From NCBI GenBank assembly GCA_902594915.1, contig CACJOA010000005.1, forward strand, positions 1-63,418: DNA of 63,418 bases, given 5' to 3'. Below are positions 1 to 8,558 of the stretch, one piece after another (position 1 is the first letter of the stretch; each line of letters opens with the position of its first letter). The notes under the pieces are model-generated. The model was given only the letters and a program-made list of their open reading frames with translations, made no database searches and was not told the origin of the DNA. The position numbers and the translations under genes were made by a program. Source of the DNA: an uncultured Pelagibacteraceae bacterium (GTDB lineage: Bacteria; Pseudomonadota; Alphaproteobacteria; Pelagibacterales; Pelagibacteraceae).

Positions 1-1
1 A

Positions 2-1108
2 ATGAACAACTATTTTGTAATACTTGCAGCAGGAAAAAGTAAGAGATTTGGTGGAAATACACCCAAACAATTCTACAAATATAAGAATAAAGAAATTATA
101 GATCATTCTGTAGAAAAATCATTAAATTCTAAGTTATTTAAAAAAATAATTATCGTATCAAATAATCCTAGATATCTAAAAAAAAAGAAATATCCAAAAT
201 TAGTAAAGATAATAAAAGGTGGAAGAGAAAGAGCGGACTCCTCTATAAATGCATTAAAATATATTAAAAAATATAAACCAAAAAATGTTTATATCCACGA
301 TTCTGCGAGACCAAATTTTTCTATCAAATTACTAAAATCCATCACAAAAAATTTAAAAAAAAACAAGGCAGTAGTACCAATTTTAAAATCAACAGATTCA
401 GTAAAGTATAGAGTTAAAAATGAAATTTTTAATTTAAAAAAAAAAGATTGTTTACTAACACAAACACCCCAGGCTTTTAGATTTAAAGAGTTATATAACC
501 TTGCAAAAAAAGGTAAATCTAAAGTTGATGATGAAGCTTCATTGTTTCTAAATCAAAACTACAAAATAAGATTTATTCAGGGTGAAAAACTAAATAACAA
601 AATTACTTATTTAGATGATATAAAAATATCTAAAACTTTTCATGGGTTGGGATTTGATATTCATAGATTAATCAAAAATAAAAAACTTTTTCTAGGTGGT
701 ACGAAAATACCTTATCATTCTGGCTTAAAAGGGCATTCTGATGGCGATGTCATTTTACATGCTATTACTGATGCAATTTTAGGTGCACTTAAAAAAAAAG
801 ATATCGGCACATATTTTCCAAATACTAAAAAATTCAAGAATATAAGATCACCAAAAATGTTAAAACCCGTAATAGAGAGTCTCTATAAATCAAATTTTTT
901 TATAAATAATTTAGATATCAACTTAATTTGTGAGCAACCCAAAGTTTCAAAATATAGAAAAAGAATAATTAATTCAATTTCTAAGCAAACAAATTTAAAC
1001 AAAGATTTAATTAATCTCAAAGGTAAAACTGTTGAAAAATTAGGTTTAATAGGAAAGGAAAAAGCAATAGCTTGTGAGGTAATAATTTCTATTACAAAAT
1101 ATGATTAA
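2..1108 (+). CDS. ispDF: Bifunctional IspD/IspF, MEP isoprenoid pathway
   Basis: A 368-residue fusion of two non-consecutive MEP-pathway enzymes. Residues 1 to about 213 are IspD (CTP + 2-C-methylerythritol 4-phosphate to CDP-ME): the nucleotide-binding LAAGKSKRFGGNTPKQ is at 8-23 and HDSARP at 99-104. Residues from about 214 are IspF (forms the 2,4-cyclodiphosphate): HGLGFDIHRL at 214-223 and the metal-binding HSDGD at 245-249. The fusion is common in Alphaproteobacteria. The ATG is the second base of the window, so any upstream signal is cut off. The stop overlaps pgpA by 8 bases, indicating co-transcription. dxr, an earlier enzyme of the same pathway, lies on the other strand at 22872-24035. 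Confidence 0.97.
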   Translation: MNNYFVILAAGKSKRFGGNTPKQFYKYKNKEIIDHSVEKSLNSKLFKKIIIVSNNPRYLKKKKYPKLVKIIKGGRERADSSINALKYIKKYKPKNVYIHDSARPNFSIKLLKSITKNLKKNKAVVPILKSTDSVKYRVKNEIFNLKKKDCLLTQTPQAFRFKELYNLAKKGKSKVDDEASLFLNQNYKIRFIQGEKLNNKITYLDDIKISKTFHGLGFDIHRLIKNKKLFLGGTKIPYHSGLKGHSDGDVILHAITDAILGALKKKDIGTYFPNTKKFKNIRSPKMLKPVIESLYKSNFFINNLDINLICEQPKVSKYRKRIINSISKQTNLNKDLINLKGKTVEKLGLIGKEKAIACEVIISITKYD

Positions 1109-1604
1109 AATCTTTAATACTTTATTTGTAACCATGTTTGGTTTGGGAAAAATTCCAAGAATTCCCGGAACTTTTGGATCTTTGGCTACTGTGATTTTAC
1201 TTTATATTCTCTTTCATATATTTGATTTATCTTCCAATCTAATATTAATATTTCTCATAATTATTTTTATTTTCTCTTTTATCGCAGTCTCAGCTCATAT
1301 TAAAAATTACGAAAATAAAGATCCAAAAGAAATAATTATTGATGAATTTATTGGTCAGTCTATACCTATATATCTATATGAAGTTTCACATGGATTAGAA
1401 AAATCATCTAAAGAAGCAATTATTTTCTATGGTGTTTGTTTTGTGTTGTTTAGATTTTTTGACATTTCAAAACCTTTTCCTGTAAATTTTTTCGATAAAA
1501 ATTTTAAAAACAGTTTTGGCGTAATCATGGATGATGTTTGTGCTGGATTTTATGTTGTTTTATCAATAATTTGTTTTATGATTTTAAGCAGCTATTTTAT
1601 TTAA
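1101..1604 (+). CDS. pgpA: Phosphatidylglycerophosphatase A
   Basis: Inner-membrane phosphatase that converts phosphatidylglycerol phosphate to phosphatidylglycerol. The 167-residue protein has the PgpA N-terminal signature GKIPRIPGTFGS at 16-27, an acidic DEFIGQ at 81-86 and a C-terminal DDVCAGFY, with about three hydrophobic membrane segments between them. Length fits the family. It overlaps ispDF by 8 bases, and its TAA shares one base with the ATG of the next gene (TAATG), so the three genes form a translationally coupled operon. The ispDF-pgpA-cinA order is a standard alphaproteobacterial arrangement. Confidence 0.95.
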   Translation: MIKIFNTLFVTMFGLGKIPRIPGTFGSLATVILLYILFHIFDLSSNLILIFLIIIFIFSFIAVSAHIKNYENKDPKEIIIDEFIGQSIPIYLYEVSHGLEKSSKEAIIFYGVCFVLFRFFDISKPFPVNFFDKNFKNSFGVIMDDVCAGFYVVLSIICFMILSSYFI

Positions 1605-2065
1605 TGAAAAGTTTAATAAAAACACTTAAAAAAAAAAGACTAAAAATTTCATTTGTAGAGTCTTGTACGGGGGGATTATTGGCTAGCACTATCACGTCAA
1701 TTAGTGGTGCTTCAAAAGTATTTAATTTAGGTTTAATAACTTATTCCAATCAAGCTAAAATTAAAATATTAAAAGTAAATAAAAATATAATTAAAAAGTA
1801 TGGTGCTGTAAGTTATGAGTGTTGTTTGGCGATGGTTAAAAATTTATCTAGAATATCAAAAGCAAATATCAATATTTCCATAACTGGTATTGCTGGACCT
1901 AAGGGTGGTACTAAACAAAAACCTGTAGGTTTAGTTTATATTGGTGTTAAAAAAGGTAATAAAACACAAATAAATAAATGTTTATTTAAAAGTAAAAAAA
2001 GATCATCAATACAAAAAGCTACTGTTAGAAAAGCTTTAAATTTAGTTCTTAGAGCTACTAAATAA
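1604..2065 (+). CDS. pncC: CinA C-terminal domain protein (nicotinamide-nucleotide amidohydrolase, PncC type)
   Basis: Single-domain CinA family protein of 153 residues, expected to deamidate nicotinamide mononucleotide to nicotinate mononucleotide in NAD salvage. The family signature VESCTGGLLA is at 18-27, with a later GIAGPKGG and KPVGLVY. The N-terminal MoaB-like domain of full CinA is absent, as in E. coli PncC. I chose the ATG at 1604 because it overlaps the pgpA stop by one base and begins right before the domain; an upstream in-frame start at 1538 would add 22 residues encoded inside pgpA. The last 24 bases overlap the convergent COQ10-like gene. Confidence 0.88.
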   Translation: MKSLIKTLKKKRLKISFVESCTGGLLASTITSISGASKVFNLGLITYSNQAKIKILKVNKNIIKKYGAVSYECCLAMVKNLSRISKANINISITGIAGPKGGTKQKPVGLVYIGVKKGNKTQINKCLFKSKKRSSIQKATVRKALNLVLRATK

Positions 2066-2500
2066 ATCTTCAGCTCTTTTTTGAAATGCGTCAGCTATTT
2101 TCTCTAATCCGAATTGAAATGAAACAACCATTAAAGAATTCAAAAATTTATTTTTAATTTCAAAGTCAATATCAAAAGTAATTTCTGTAATTCCGTTTTT
2201 TTTTTCACTAAATGTCCAGTTATTTGATAAATGATTCAATGGACCATCAATATTTTTAACAAATATAATATCTTTATTTCTATCAAAAACCACATCGCTT
2301 TTGTACGTATCTTTAAATGGTCCTTTACCAATAGTTAAATCTGCAATAATTTTTGTTAAATTACCCTCATTTTTATTTTCATAAACTTTTGCATTAAAAC
2401 AAAATGGAACAAATTCGGGATATTTTTCTATATCTAAAACTAATTTAATTAAATCATCTTTTTTACATTCAATTAATCGCTTAACTGAAGCTTTCGGCAT
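2042..2500 (-). CDS. COQ10/RatA-like START-domain protein
   Basis: A 152-residue polyketide cyclase/START superfamily protein of the alphaproteobacterial group related to mitochondrial Coq10 and E. coli RatA. It begins [18 protein letters not shown] and carries the typical DIEKYPEFVPFC at about 28-39; the fold binds a hydrophobic ligand, for Coq10 ubiquinone. This assignment fits an organism that makes complex I, but a RatA-type ribosome-association role cannot be excluded from sequence. Its ATG overlaps the lipA stop (TAATG), placing it last in the tpiA-to-lipA operon. Its 3' end overlaps pncC on the other strand by 24 bases. Confidence 0.85.
   Translation of the reverse strand: MPKASVKRLIECKKDDLIKLVLDIEKYPEFVPFCFNAKVYENKNEGNLTKIIADLTIGKGPFKDTYKSDVVFDRNKDIIFVKNIDGPLNHLSNNWTFSEKKNGITEITFDIDFEIKNKFLNSLMVVSFQFGLEKIADAFQKRAEDLFSSSKN
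2051..2082 (+). terminator. Intrinsic terminator of the ispDF-pgpA-pncC operon, inside the opposing gene
   Basis: A perfect 6-bp stem, AGAGCT at 2051-2056 and AGCTCT at 2072-2077, has a 15-base loop and ends in six T (2077-2082). It begins within the last codons of pncC and lies wholly inside the 3' coding end of the opposite-strand COQ10-like gene. On the minus strand the stem is not followed by a clean T-run, so it should act mainly on plus-strand transcripts. The stem is short, so strength is uncertain. Confidence 0.55.
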
Positions 2501-3432
2501 TAATGACTATTAATTCTATTTTGTTTAAGTTTAGCAAAATCTTCATCAGCATGATAAGAAGATCTTGTTAAGGGTGATGATGAGACCAAAAGGAATCCTT
2601 TTGATTTTGCAATTAACTCTAATTCTTTAAATTCACGCGGGTGATAATATCTTTCAAGTGGATGATGTTTAACTGAAGGTTGTAAATATTGACCAATTGT
2701 AATAAAGTCAACTTTTGCAGATCTTAAGTCATCCATAACTTGAATAATTTCATCATGTTCTTCACCGAGACCAACCATAATTCCAGATTTAGTAAAAACT
2801 TTTTTATTATCTTTTTTTGCATTTTTAAGAAGTTCTAACGATGCAAAATACCTCGCTCCAGGCCTTACTTTAATATAAAGTCTTGGGACAGTTTCAATAT
2901 TATGGTTGAATACATCTAAATCAGCCTCGAGTAATTTTTTATAAGAGTCACCTTTTCTCAAAAAATCAGGTGTAAGTACTTCAATTGTGGTATTAGGATT
3001 TTTCTTTCTTGTTGTATCAACTACTTTTTTAAAGTGATTTGAGCCACCATCAGGTAAATCATCTCTGTCAACAGATGTTATCACAACATGCTTTAAATTA
3101 AGTTTTTTAACTGCATTAGCTATTTTAATATCCTCGAATGGATCTAACATTTCTGGTTTCCCGGTCTTTACATCACAGAAAGCACAAGCTCTAGTGCAAG
3201 TATCTCCCATAATCATAAAAGTTGCATGTCTTTTGCTCCAGCATTCTGTAATATTTGGACAATTAGCTTCCTGACATACTGTAACTAAGTTACTTTTATT
3301 AACAACTGTCTTTGTGAGAAAAAACTCCCTGCTATCTATCAGTTTTGATCTTATCCAATCAGGTTTTTTTTTAATAGGATTAATTGGATTTTTAATTTTT
3401 TCTGGATGTCTTGGTCTAATTTTTTGTGTCAT
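2500..3432 (-). CDS. lipA: Lipoyl synthase (radical SAM)
   Basis: Inserts two sulfurs into octanoyl groups on lipoyl domains of the 2-oxoacid dehydrogenases and the glycine cleavage H protein. The 310-residue protein has both diagnostic cysteine sets: the auxiliary cluster C53-X4-C58-X5-C64 and the radical-SAM C79-X3-C83-X2-C86 in [11 protein letters not shown]. The C-terminal RSSYHA motif near 290 supplies the serine ligand of the auxiliary cluster. It overlaps the upstream ftsB-like gene by 17 bases and ends on the start of the COQ10-like gene. In most Alphaproteobacteria pdhA-pdhB-pdhC-lpd separate ftsB from lipA; here they are absent. Confidence 0.97.
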   Translation of the reverse strand: MTQKIRPRHPEKIKNPINPIKKKPDWIRSKLIDSREFFLTKTVVNKSNLVTVCQEANCPNITECWSKRHATFMIMGDTCTRACAFCDVKTGKPEMLDPFEDIKIANAVKKLNLKHVVITSVDRDDLPDGGSNHFKKVVDTTRKKNPNTTIEVLTPDFLRKGDSYKKLLEADLDVFNHNIETVPRLYIKVRPGARYFASLELLKNAKKDNKKVFTKSGIMVGLGEEHDEIIQVMDDLRSAKVDFITIGQYLQPSVKHHPLERYYHPREFKELELIAKSKGFLLVSSSPLTRSSYHADEDFAKLKQNRINSH

Positions 3433-3724
3433 TATTTTCTAAAATATAAATTTTTTCTTTTTTTTTTCCAAATAAAAATCTTTCTCTAATCAATATTTCA
3501 ATATAATCAAGATCAAGATTGTCACTTAATAATGAATTTTTAAAATTCAATTCTTTATTTTGAGATAACAAATTTATCTCAATTTTTTTTAAATCATCTA
3601 ATTTTTGCTTTTTATCAAGATACGAAATTAAACCTCTTTGACCAGAAAGAAGATTAATAAAAAAATAGAGTATCAAAAAACTCGAAATAAATAAAAAATA
3701 ATTTTTTTTTAAATTTTTAAACAT
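3416..3724 (-). CDS. FtsB/DivIC-type septum formation initiator
   Basis: Small bitopic inner-membrane protein of 102 residues. A short cytoplasmic tail (MFKNLKKN) is followed by one membrane helix at about 9-26, a [15 protein letters not shown] segment and a coiled coil at about 38-70, then a [11 protein letters not shown] stretch typical of the DivIC/FtsB family. It should join FtsL and FtsQ in the divisome. The position directly after eno is the conserved position of this gene in Proteobacteria. Its ATG shares one base with the eno stop, and its end overlaps lipA by 17 bases. Confidence 0.85.
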   Translation of the reverse strand: MFKNLKKNYFLFISSFLILYFFINLLSGQRGLISYLDKKQKLDDLKKIEINLLSQNKELNFKNSLLSDNLDLDYIEILIRERFLFGKKKEKIYILENNDTKN

Positions 3725-4980
3725 TATTTAATCTTATTCATTCTAGCTTTTTTTCCAAGTTGTTCTTCTATGCGAATTAATTGATTATATTTTGCTACTC
3801 TTTCAGATCTTGCTAGAGATCCAGTTTTTATTTGACTTGAGTTTGTGCCTACAGCCAAATCGGAAATAAATGTATCTTCAGAATCTCCAGATCTATGAGA
3901 AATAATAGTCTTAAATCCAATAATTTGAGCGAATTTTATCACATCTAATGTTTCGGACACTGTACCAATTTGATTCAATTTAATCAAAATTGCGTTAGAT
4001 GAGAGATTTAAAAAACCTTTTTTTAATCTTTCTAAATTGGTTACATAAAGATCATCTCCTACAATTTGAGTTTTATTCAATGACCTCATTAATTTATTCC
4101 ATGATTTCCAATCATTTTCCGCAAATGGGTCTTCAAGAGATTTAATTTTGTATTTATCTATTATTCTTTTATATTCTTGAATTGATTTATTAGCAGAAAT
4201 ATATTTATTTGTATGAATTGAATATCTTTTATTTTTATAGAGCTCATTTGCAGCAACATCCAAACAAATTGAGACATCTTTTCCATTAATAAATCCAGAC
4301 TTTTTGATCGCTGATACTATTAGCTCTAATGCTTGATTATTTTTAGCTATCATTGGTGCAAAGCCACCTTCATCTCCAACAGATGTGGATAATCCTTTTT
4401 TTTTTATTATTTCACTTAAGTTTTTAATTACAATAAAACATATTCTCATTGCATCAGAAAAGCTTTTTGCTCTATCAGGTCTAATCATAAATTCTTGAAT
4501 TCTCAATCCATTGTTTGCATGCGCACCACCGTTGATTATATTCATTAATGGATAAGGTAATTTAAAATTATTTTTTATTAAGAAAGTTTTATATAAAGGT
4601 TTTTTTTTTATTTTAGCAGAAAGTTTTTTTACAGCTATCGAAACTGCAAGAATTGTATTTGCTCCTAACTTTTTTTTTTGCCTCGTGCCATCCAAATTAA
4701 TCATCAATGCGTCTATTCTTTCTTGGTTATGAATATTTTCACCTATCAATTTCTTTGAAATCTTAGATTTAACTAATTTGATTGCACCTAAAACACTTTT
4801 TCCTAAATACTTTTTATTTTTTATATCTCTTTTCTCGAATGCTTCATAAGTACCAGTAGATGCTCCTGACGGGCAAATAGCTTTTGCACTAATATTTTTT
4901 GTATAAACTTCTGCCTCGATAGTAGGATTTCCTCTACTGTCATAAACTTGACGTGCTATTACTTTTGTAATTTTACTCAC
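3724..4980 (-). CDS. eno: Enolase
   Basis: Interconverts 2-phosphoglycerate and phosphoenolpyruvate in the cytosol. The 418-residue protein shows DSRGNPTIEAEVYT near the N-terminus, GDEGGFAP with the catalytic acid, a metal-binding LEDPFAEND and the substrate-loop SHRSGDSEDTFI. Length is typical. Phosphoenolpyruvate made here is also the substrate of KdsA, whose gene ends one base upstream of this ATG on the same strand. The pyrG-kdsA-eno-ftsB order is the common alphaproteobacterial arrangement. Confidence 0.98.
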   Translation of the reverse strand: MSKITKVIARQVYDSRGNPTIEAEVYTKNISAKAICPSGASTGTYEAFEKRDIKNKKYLGKSVLGAIKLVKSKISKKLIGENIHNQERIDALMINLDGTRQKKKLGANTILAVSIAVKKLSAKIKKKPLYKTFLIKNNFKLPYPLMNIINGGAHANNGLRIQEFMIRPDRAKSFSDAMRICFIVIKNLSEIIKKKGLSTSVGDEGGFAPMIAKNNQALELIVSAIKKSGFINGKDVSICLDVAANELYKNKRYSIHTNKYISANKSIQEYKRIIDKYKIKSLEDPFAENDWKSWNKLMRSLNKTQIVGDDLYVTNLERLKKGFLNLSSNAILIKLNQIGTVSETLDVIKFAQIIGFKTIISHRSGDSEDTFISDLAVGTNSSQIKTGSLARSERVAKYNQLIRIEEQLGKKARMNKIK

Positions 4981-5804
4981 TAATTTTTAATTAAATCATC
5001 TATATCTGTTAATTGTTTCAATAAATTTTCTAATTTATTTAATGGAATCATATTTGGTCCGTCTGATGGAGCATTATCTGGATCTTGATGAGTTTCAATA
5101 AAAACTCCTGCTACACCAACAGCTACAGCTGCTCTAGCTAAATATTTCACAAATTCTCTTTGACCTCCACTTTTTTCTCCAAGACCTCCTGGTTGTTGAA
5201 CAGAGTGAGTTGCATCGAATATTACTGGGTAACCATTCTTTGCCATTATTGGAATTGATCTCATATCTGACACTAGCGTATTGTAACCAAAACTTGCCCC
5301 TCTTTCAGTTACTAAAATATTTTTGTTTCCAGAGTCTGATATTTTCTTGGTAACGTTGACCATATCCCATGGAGCTAAAAATTGACCTTTTTTAACATTT
5401 ATAATCTTGTTCGTTTGTGCTGCGGCTACTAATAAATCAGTTTGTCTGCACAAAAATGCTGGTATTTGTAAAACATCAACATGTTTTGCAACTAATGAAC
5501 ACTGTTCAATATTATGAACATCTGTCAGAACAGGTATATTTAGCTCCTTTTTAATTTTATCAAATATTGGAAGTGAAGTTTCTAAACCTGCACCTCTCTT
5601 ACTCTTTAAGCTTGTTCTATTTGCTTTATCAAAAGATGTTTTAAAAATAAAACCTAGACCAAATTTTTTTGTAATTTCCTTTATACTTCCTGCTATATCT
5701 AAAGTGTGTTGTTCTGTTTCAAGTTGACAAGGTCCAGCAATAATACAAATTTTTTCATCGTTTGAAATTTCTATTTTTCCACAATTAACTTTAATATTAC
5801 TCAT
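4980..5804 (-). CDS. kdsA: 3-deoxy-8-phosphooctulonate synthase (KDO-8-phosphate synthase)
   Basis: Condenses phosphoenolpyruvate with arabinose 5-phosphate to KDO-8-phosphate, the precursor of the lipopolysaccharide inner-core sugar KDO. The 274-residue sequence contains IAGPCQLETEQHTLD near 22-36, KTSFDKANRTS near 58-68, and a C-terminal IETHQDPDNAPSDGPN loop, all typical of KdsA rather than the related DAHP synthases. Its ATG overlaps the pyrG TGA in an ATGA junction, and its stop abuts eno. Its presence together with lpxA/D/I/B argues that the cell makes KDO-bearing lipid A. Confidence 0.97.
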   Translation of the reverse strand: MSNIKVNCGKIEISNDEKICIIAGPCQLETEQHTLDIAGSIKEITKKFGLGFIFKTSFDKANRTSLKSKRGAGLETSLPIFDKIKKELNIPVLTDVHNIEQCSLVAKHVDVLQIPAFLCRQTDLLVAAAQTNKIINVKKGQFLAPWDMVNVTKKISDSGNKNILVTERGASFGYNTLVSDMRSIPIMAKNGYPVIFDATHSVQQPGGLGEKSGGQREFVKYLARAAVAVGVAGVFIETHQDPDNAPSDGPNMIPLNKLENLLKQLTDIDDLIKN

Positions 5805-7417
5805 CTATGATTTTTTGATGCCTTGATAAATGATGAGAATAAAGGATGAGGAGCCAAAGGTCTAGATCTAAATTCTGGATGAAATTGTACTCCAATAAAC
5901 CATGGATGATTTTTTAGCTCAATAATCTCAGGCAATAAACCATCTGGAGATAAACCAGAAAAAATTAATCCTTTTTTCTCAAATTTATCCTTAAAATTGA
6001 TATTAACTTCATATCTATGACGATGTCTTTCATTGATTATTTTTTTTCCGTATATCTTTTTAATCATTGAATTATCTTTTAATTTTGCCTCGTAAGATCC
6101 TAATCTCATTGTACCACCTAGATCTTTATCCGTTCCCTTAATAGTTCTACCATTTTTAACCCATTCTTCTATTAACCCAACAACATGAAGTCCCTTTTTA
6201 TCAAACTCACTAGAGGTAGCTTTTTTAAGATTTAAAATATTTCTTGCAAATTCAATTATGGCCATTTGCATTCCATAACAAATTCCAAGAAAAGGAACAT
6301 TATTATCTCTTGCATATTTGATTGCAGCGATTTTTCCATCTGTACCTCTTTTACCAAAACCACCTGGTATTAAAATTCCAGAAATATCTTTAAGTTTTGA
6401 ATGTATATCTGAAACTTTTAATTTTTCTGAGTCAATTCTTATTAAATTTATTTTAATATTATTTTCAATACCACCATGTATAAGTGCCTCATCTAATGAT
6501 TTGTAGGCATCTTTTAACTCAACATATTTACCTATTATGGCTATATTTATCTGCTTATTTGTTTTTAAAATAATTTTAGTAATTTTTTTCCATGGATCCA
6601 AATTTATAGATTTCCTAGATTTTAATTTAAAATAATCTAAGACTCTTAAATCCAATTTTTCTTTATAAAAACTTATAGGTGCCTCATAAATAGTCTTAAC
6701 ATCCACTGTCTCAATAACATTTTTGATATTCACGTTACAAAATAATGAAATCTTTTTACGATGTTCCAGTGGGATCGGTCTTTCAGACCTACAAATAATT
6801 ATATCAGGCTGTACACCAATGCTTCTTAATTCTTTGACAGAATGTTGAGTAGGTTTTGTTTTAATTTCATCTGATGATTTTAAATATGGTACAAGAGTAA
6901 GATGTATAAATAATGCATTTTTTTTTCCGATATCATTAGCAAATTGTCTTATTGCTTCTATAAAAGGTAAACTTTCAATATCTCCAACAATACCACCTAT
7001 TTCACAGATAACGAAATCTTCTTTTGAAGAATCGTTTTTTATGAATTCTTTTATACGATCAGTTATGTGAGGTATAACCTGAACAGTTTTACCAAGATAT
7101 TTTCCTTTACGTTCTTTCTTTAAAACGTCACTATAAATTTTTCCTGTGGTAATATTGTCAGTTTTTTTTGCTATTACTCCTGAAAATCTTTCATAATGAC
7201 CTAGATCAAGATCTGTTTCAGCTCCATCATCAGTTACATAAACTTCTCCATGTTGAAAAGGACTCATTGTTCCAGGATCTATGTTTAAATATGGATCTAG
7301 TTTTCTCAGCCTGACTTTATAACCTCTTGATTGCAATAGATAAGCTAATGACGCTGACGAAAGACCCTTACCTAAAGATGAAACCACGCCGCCCGTGACA
7401 AAAATATATCGCGCCAT
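5801..7417 (-). CDS. pyrG: CTP synthase
   Basis: Amidates UTP to CTP with glutamine and ATP. The 538-residue protein has an N-terminal synthetase domain with GGVVSSLGKGLSSAS at 9-23 and a C-terminal class I glutamine amidotransferase domain with the nucleophile Cys380 in LGICYGMQ and the catalytic His/Glu in GVQFHPEF near the C-terminus. It is preceded by secG with a 40-base gap and overlaps kdsA by four bases. Nothing appears degenerate. Confidence 0.98.
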   Translation of the reverse strand: MARYIFVTGGVVSSLGKGLSSASLAYLLQSRGYKVRLRKLDPYLNIDPGTMSPFQHGEVYVTDDGAETDLDLGHYERFSGVIAKKTDNITTGKIYSDVLKKERKGKYLGKTVQVIPHITDRIKEFIKNDSSKEDFVICEIGGIVGDIESLPFIEAIRQFANDIGKKNALFIHLTLVPYLKSSDEIKTKPTQHSVKELRSIGVQPDIIICRSERPIPLEHRKKISLFCNVNIKNVIETVDVKTIYEAPISFYKEKLDLRVLDYFKLKSRKSINLDPWKKITKIILKTNKQINIAIIGKYVELKDAYKSLDEALIHGGIENNIKINLIRIDSEKLKVSDIHSKLKDISGILIPGGFGKRGTDGKIAAIKYARDNNVPFLGICYGMQMAIIEFARNILNLKKATSSEFDKKGLHVVGLIEEWVKNGRTIKGTDKDLGGTMRLGSYEAKLKDNSMIKKIYGKKIINERHRHRYEVNINFKDKFEKKGLIFSGLSPDGLLPEIIELKNHPWFIGVQFHPEFRSRPLAPHPLFSSFIKASKNHR

Positions 7418-7457
7418 GGAAGTATCTTATAGCGAATAAAAAAGAATTTGGAAAGTA

Positions 7458-7760
7458 TTAATTATTATTTTCTGGAATAGATGGCATATCTTCAGTTTTT
7501 TCCTCAACTGTATCTAATACTGAATTAGTTGGCATAAGGTCAGCCCTAGAAACTATTGTTAATCCTAAACTACAAACTATAAATAGAGTTGCTACGATTG
7601 CTGTTGCTTTTGTCATGAAGTTACCAGCTGTCCTCGAAAACATAAAATTTTCTTGCGAAACACCAATCCCAAGAGCCCCACCCTCTGATTTTTGCATCAA
7701 AACAAGTAAAACCAAAATTATTGCAAAAATAATGTTTAATGTTAAGAGTATATTTTCCAT
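7458..7760 (-). CDS. secG: Preprotein translocase subunit SecG
   Basis: Auxiliary subunit of the SecYEG channel. The 100-residue protein has two membrane helices (about 3-20 and 52-72) joined by the typical loop with LMQKSEGGALGIG and FMFSRTAGNFMTKATA. A polar, acidic C-terminal tail follows, ending in ENNN. It lies five bases after the tpiA stop and upstream of pyrG, the normal tpiA-secG-pyrG order in Alphaproteobacteria. Confidence 0.95.
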   Translation of the reverse strand: MENILLTLNIIFAIILVLLVLMQKSEGGALGIGVSQENFMFSRTAGNFMTKATAIVATLFIVCSLGLTIVSRADLMPTNSVLDTVEEKTEDMPSIPENNN

Positions 7761-7765
7761 GGATG

Positions 7766-8503
7766 TTAATTATAGGTTTTTTTAATTATATCAATAAATT
7801 TTTTTGAATCTTGAGAAGCTCCGCCTACTAAATAACCATCAATATTTTTTATAAATTTCAACTTATCTAAATTTTTTGGATTTACAGATCCACCATATAA
7901 AATTTTACAATTTCTTACCTTTCTTTTTATAAAATAAATAATTTTAGATAAATCATCTAACTTTGGAATTATTCCTGTTCCTATTGACCAGACTGGCTCA
8001 TAAGCAATTATTATATCCTTTTTATTCTTTATATTCATTAAACCTAATCTTATTTGTTTGGATAAAACAGATTTAGTATTTTTTTTTCTTCTTTCATGAA
8101 TGGTCTCACCAATACAAAAAATTATTTTTAAACCCGTTTTAAGAGCACTCTTTATTTTTTTATTTATCATTTTATCACTTTCCCCGGCATGCCTATTTTC
8201 TGAATGACCTATTATCACATATTTAGCACCTACGTTTTTGAGCATAAAAGAGTTTATGGAACCAGTAAAAGCACCATAACTTTCTTGCTCGTGACAATTT
8301 TGAGCACCTATATCAATCCTTGATTTCATAAGTTTTTTACTTAATGGATATATTAGAGTATTTGGAGGACAGTAAATAATTTTTAAAAATTTGTTTTTTT
8401 TAAAATTCTTTAAAAAACGTACAACTTTAGTTACCGAATTTAAAGAACTTAGACTGCCAAACATTTTCCAATTTGCTATAAAATACATATATTTATTTGT
8501 CAT
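7766..8503 (-). CDS. tpiA: Triosephosphate isomerase
   Basis: Interconverts dihydroxyacetone phosphate and glyceraldehyde 3-phosphate. The 245-residue TIM-barrel protein keeps NWKMF at 11-15, the catalytic His100 in GHSENRH, the catalytic Glu169 in AYEPVWSIGTG and the phosphate-binding LVGGAS near the C-terminus. It is the first gene of the minus-strand operon running to the COQ10-like gene. It diverges from the PpiD-like gene across a 55-base region that must hold both promoters; I could not assign convincing -35 boxes there. Confidence 0.97.
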   Translation of the reverse strand: MTNKYMYFIANWKMFGSLSSLNSVTKVVRFLKNFKKNKFLKIIYCPPNTLIYPLSKKLMKSRIDIGAQNCHEQESYGAFTGSINSFMLKNVGAKYVIIGHSENRHAGESDKMINKKIKSALKTGLKIIFCIGETIHERRKKNTKSVLSKQIRLGLMNIKNKKDIIIAYEPVWSIGTGIIPKLDDLSKIIYFIKRKVRNCKILYGGSVNPKNLDKLKFIKNIDGYLVGGASQDSKKFIDIIKKTYN

Positions 8504-8558
8504 CTGTTATATTTTAATCTATAGGTTTGCTTTTTATAGATCAATAAATTTATAAATA

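Noticed and set aside
1538..1603. Earlier start for the CinA-domain gene inside pgpA.
   Set aside because: The extra residues are read from pgpA in another frame and the ATG at 1604 couples to the pgpA stop and begins just before the domain.
8504..8558. Promoter boxes TTGCTT / TATAAA before the PpiD-like gene.
   Set aside because: The -10 would end only three bases before the ATG, putting the start site within the coding region; I could not support it.
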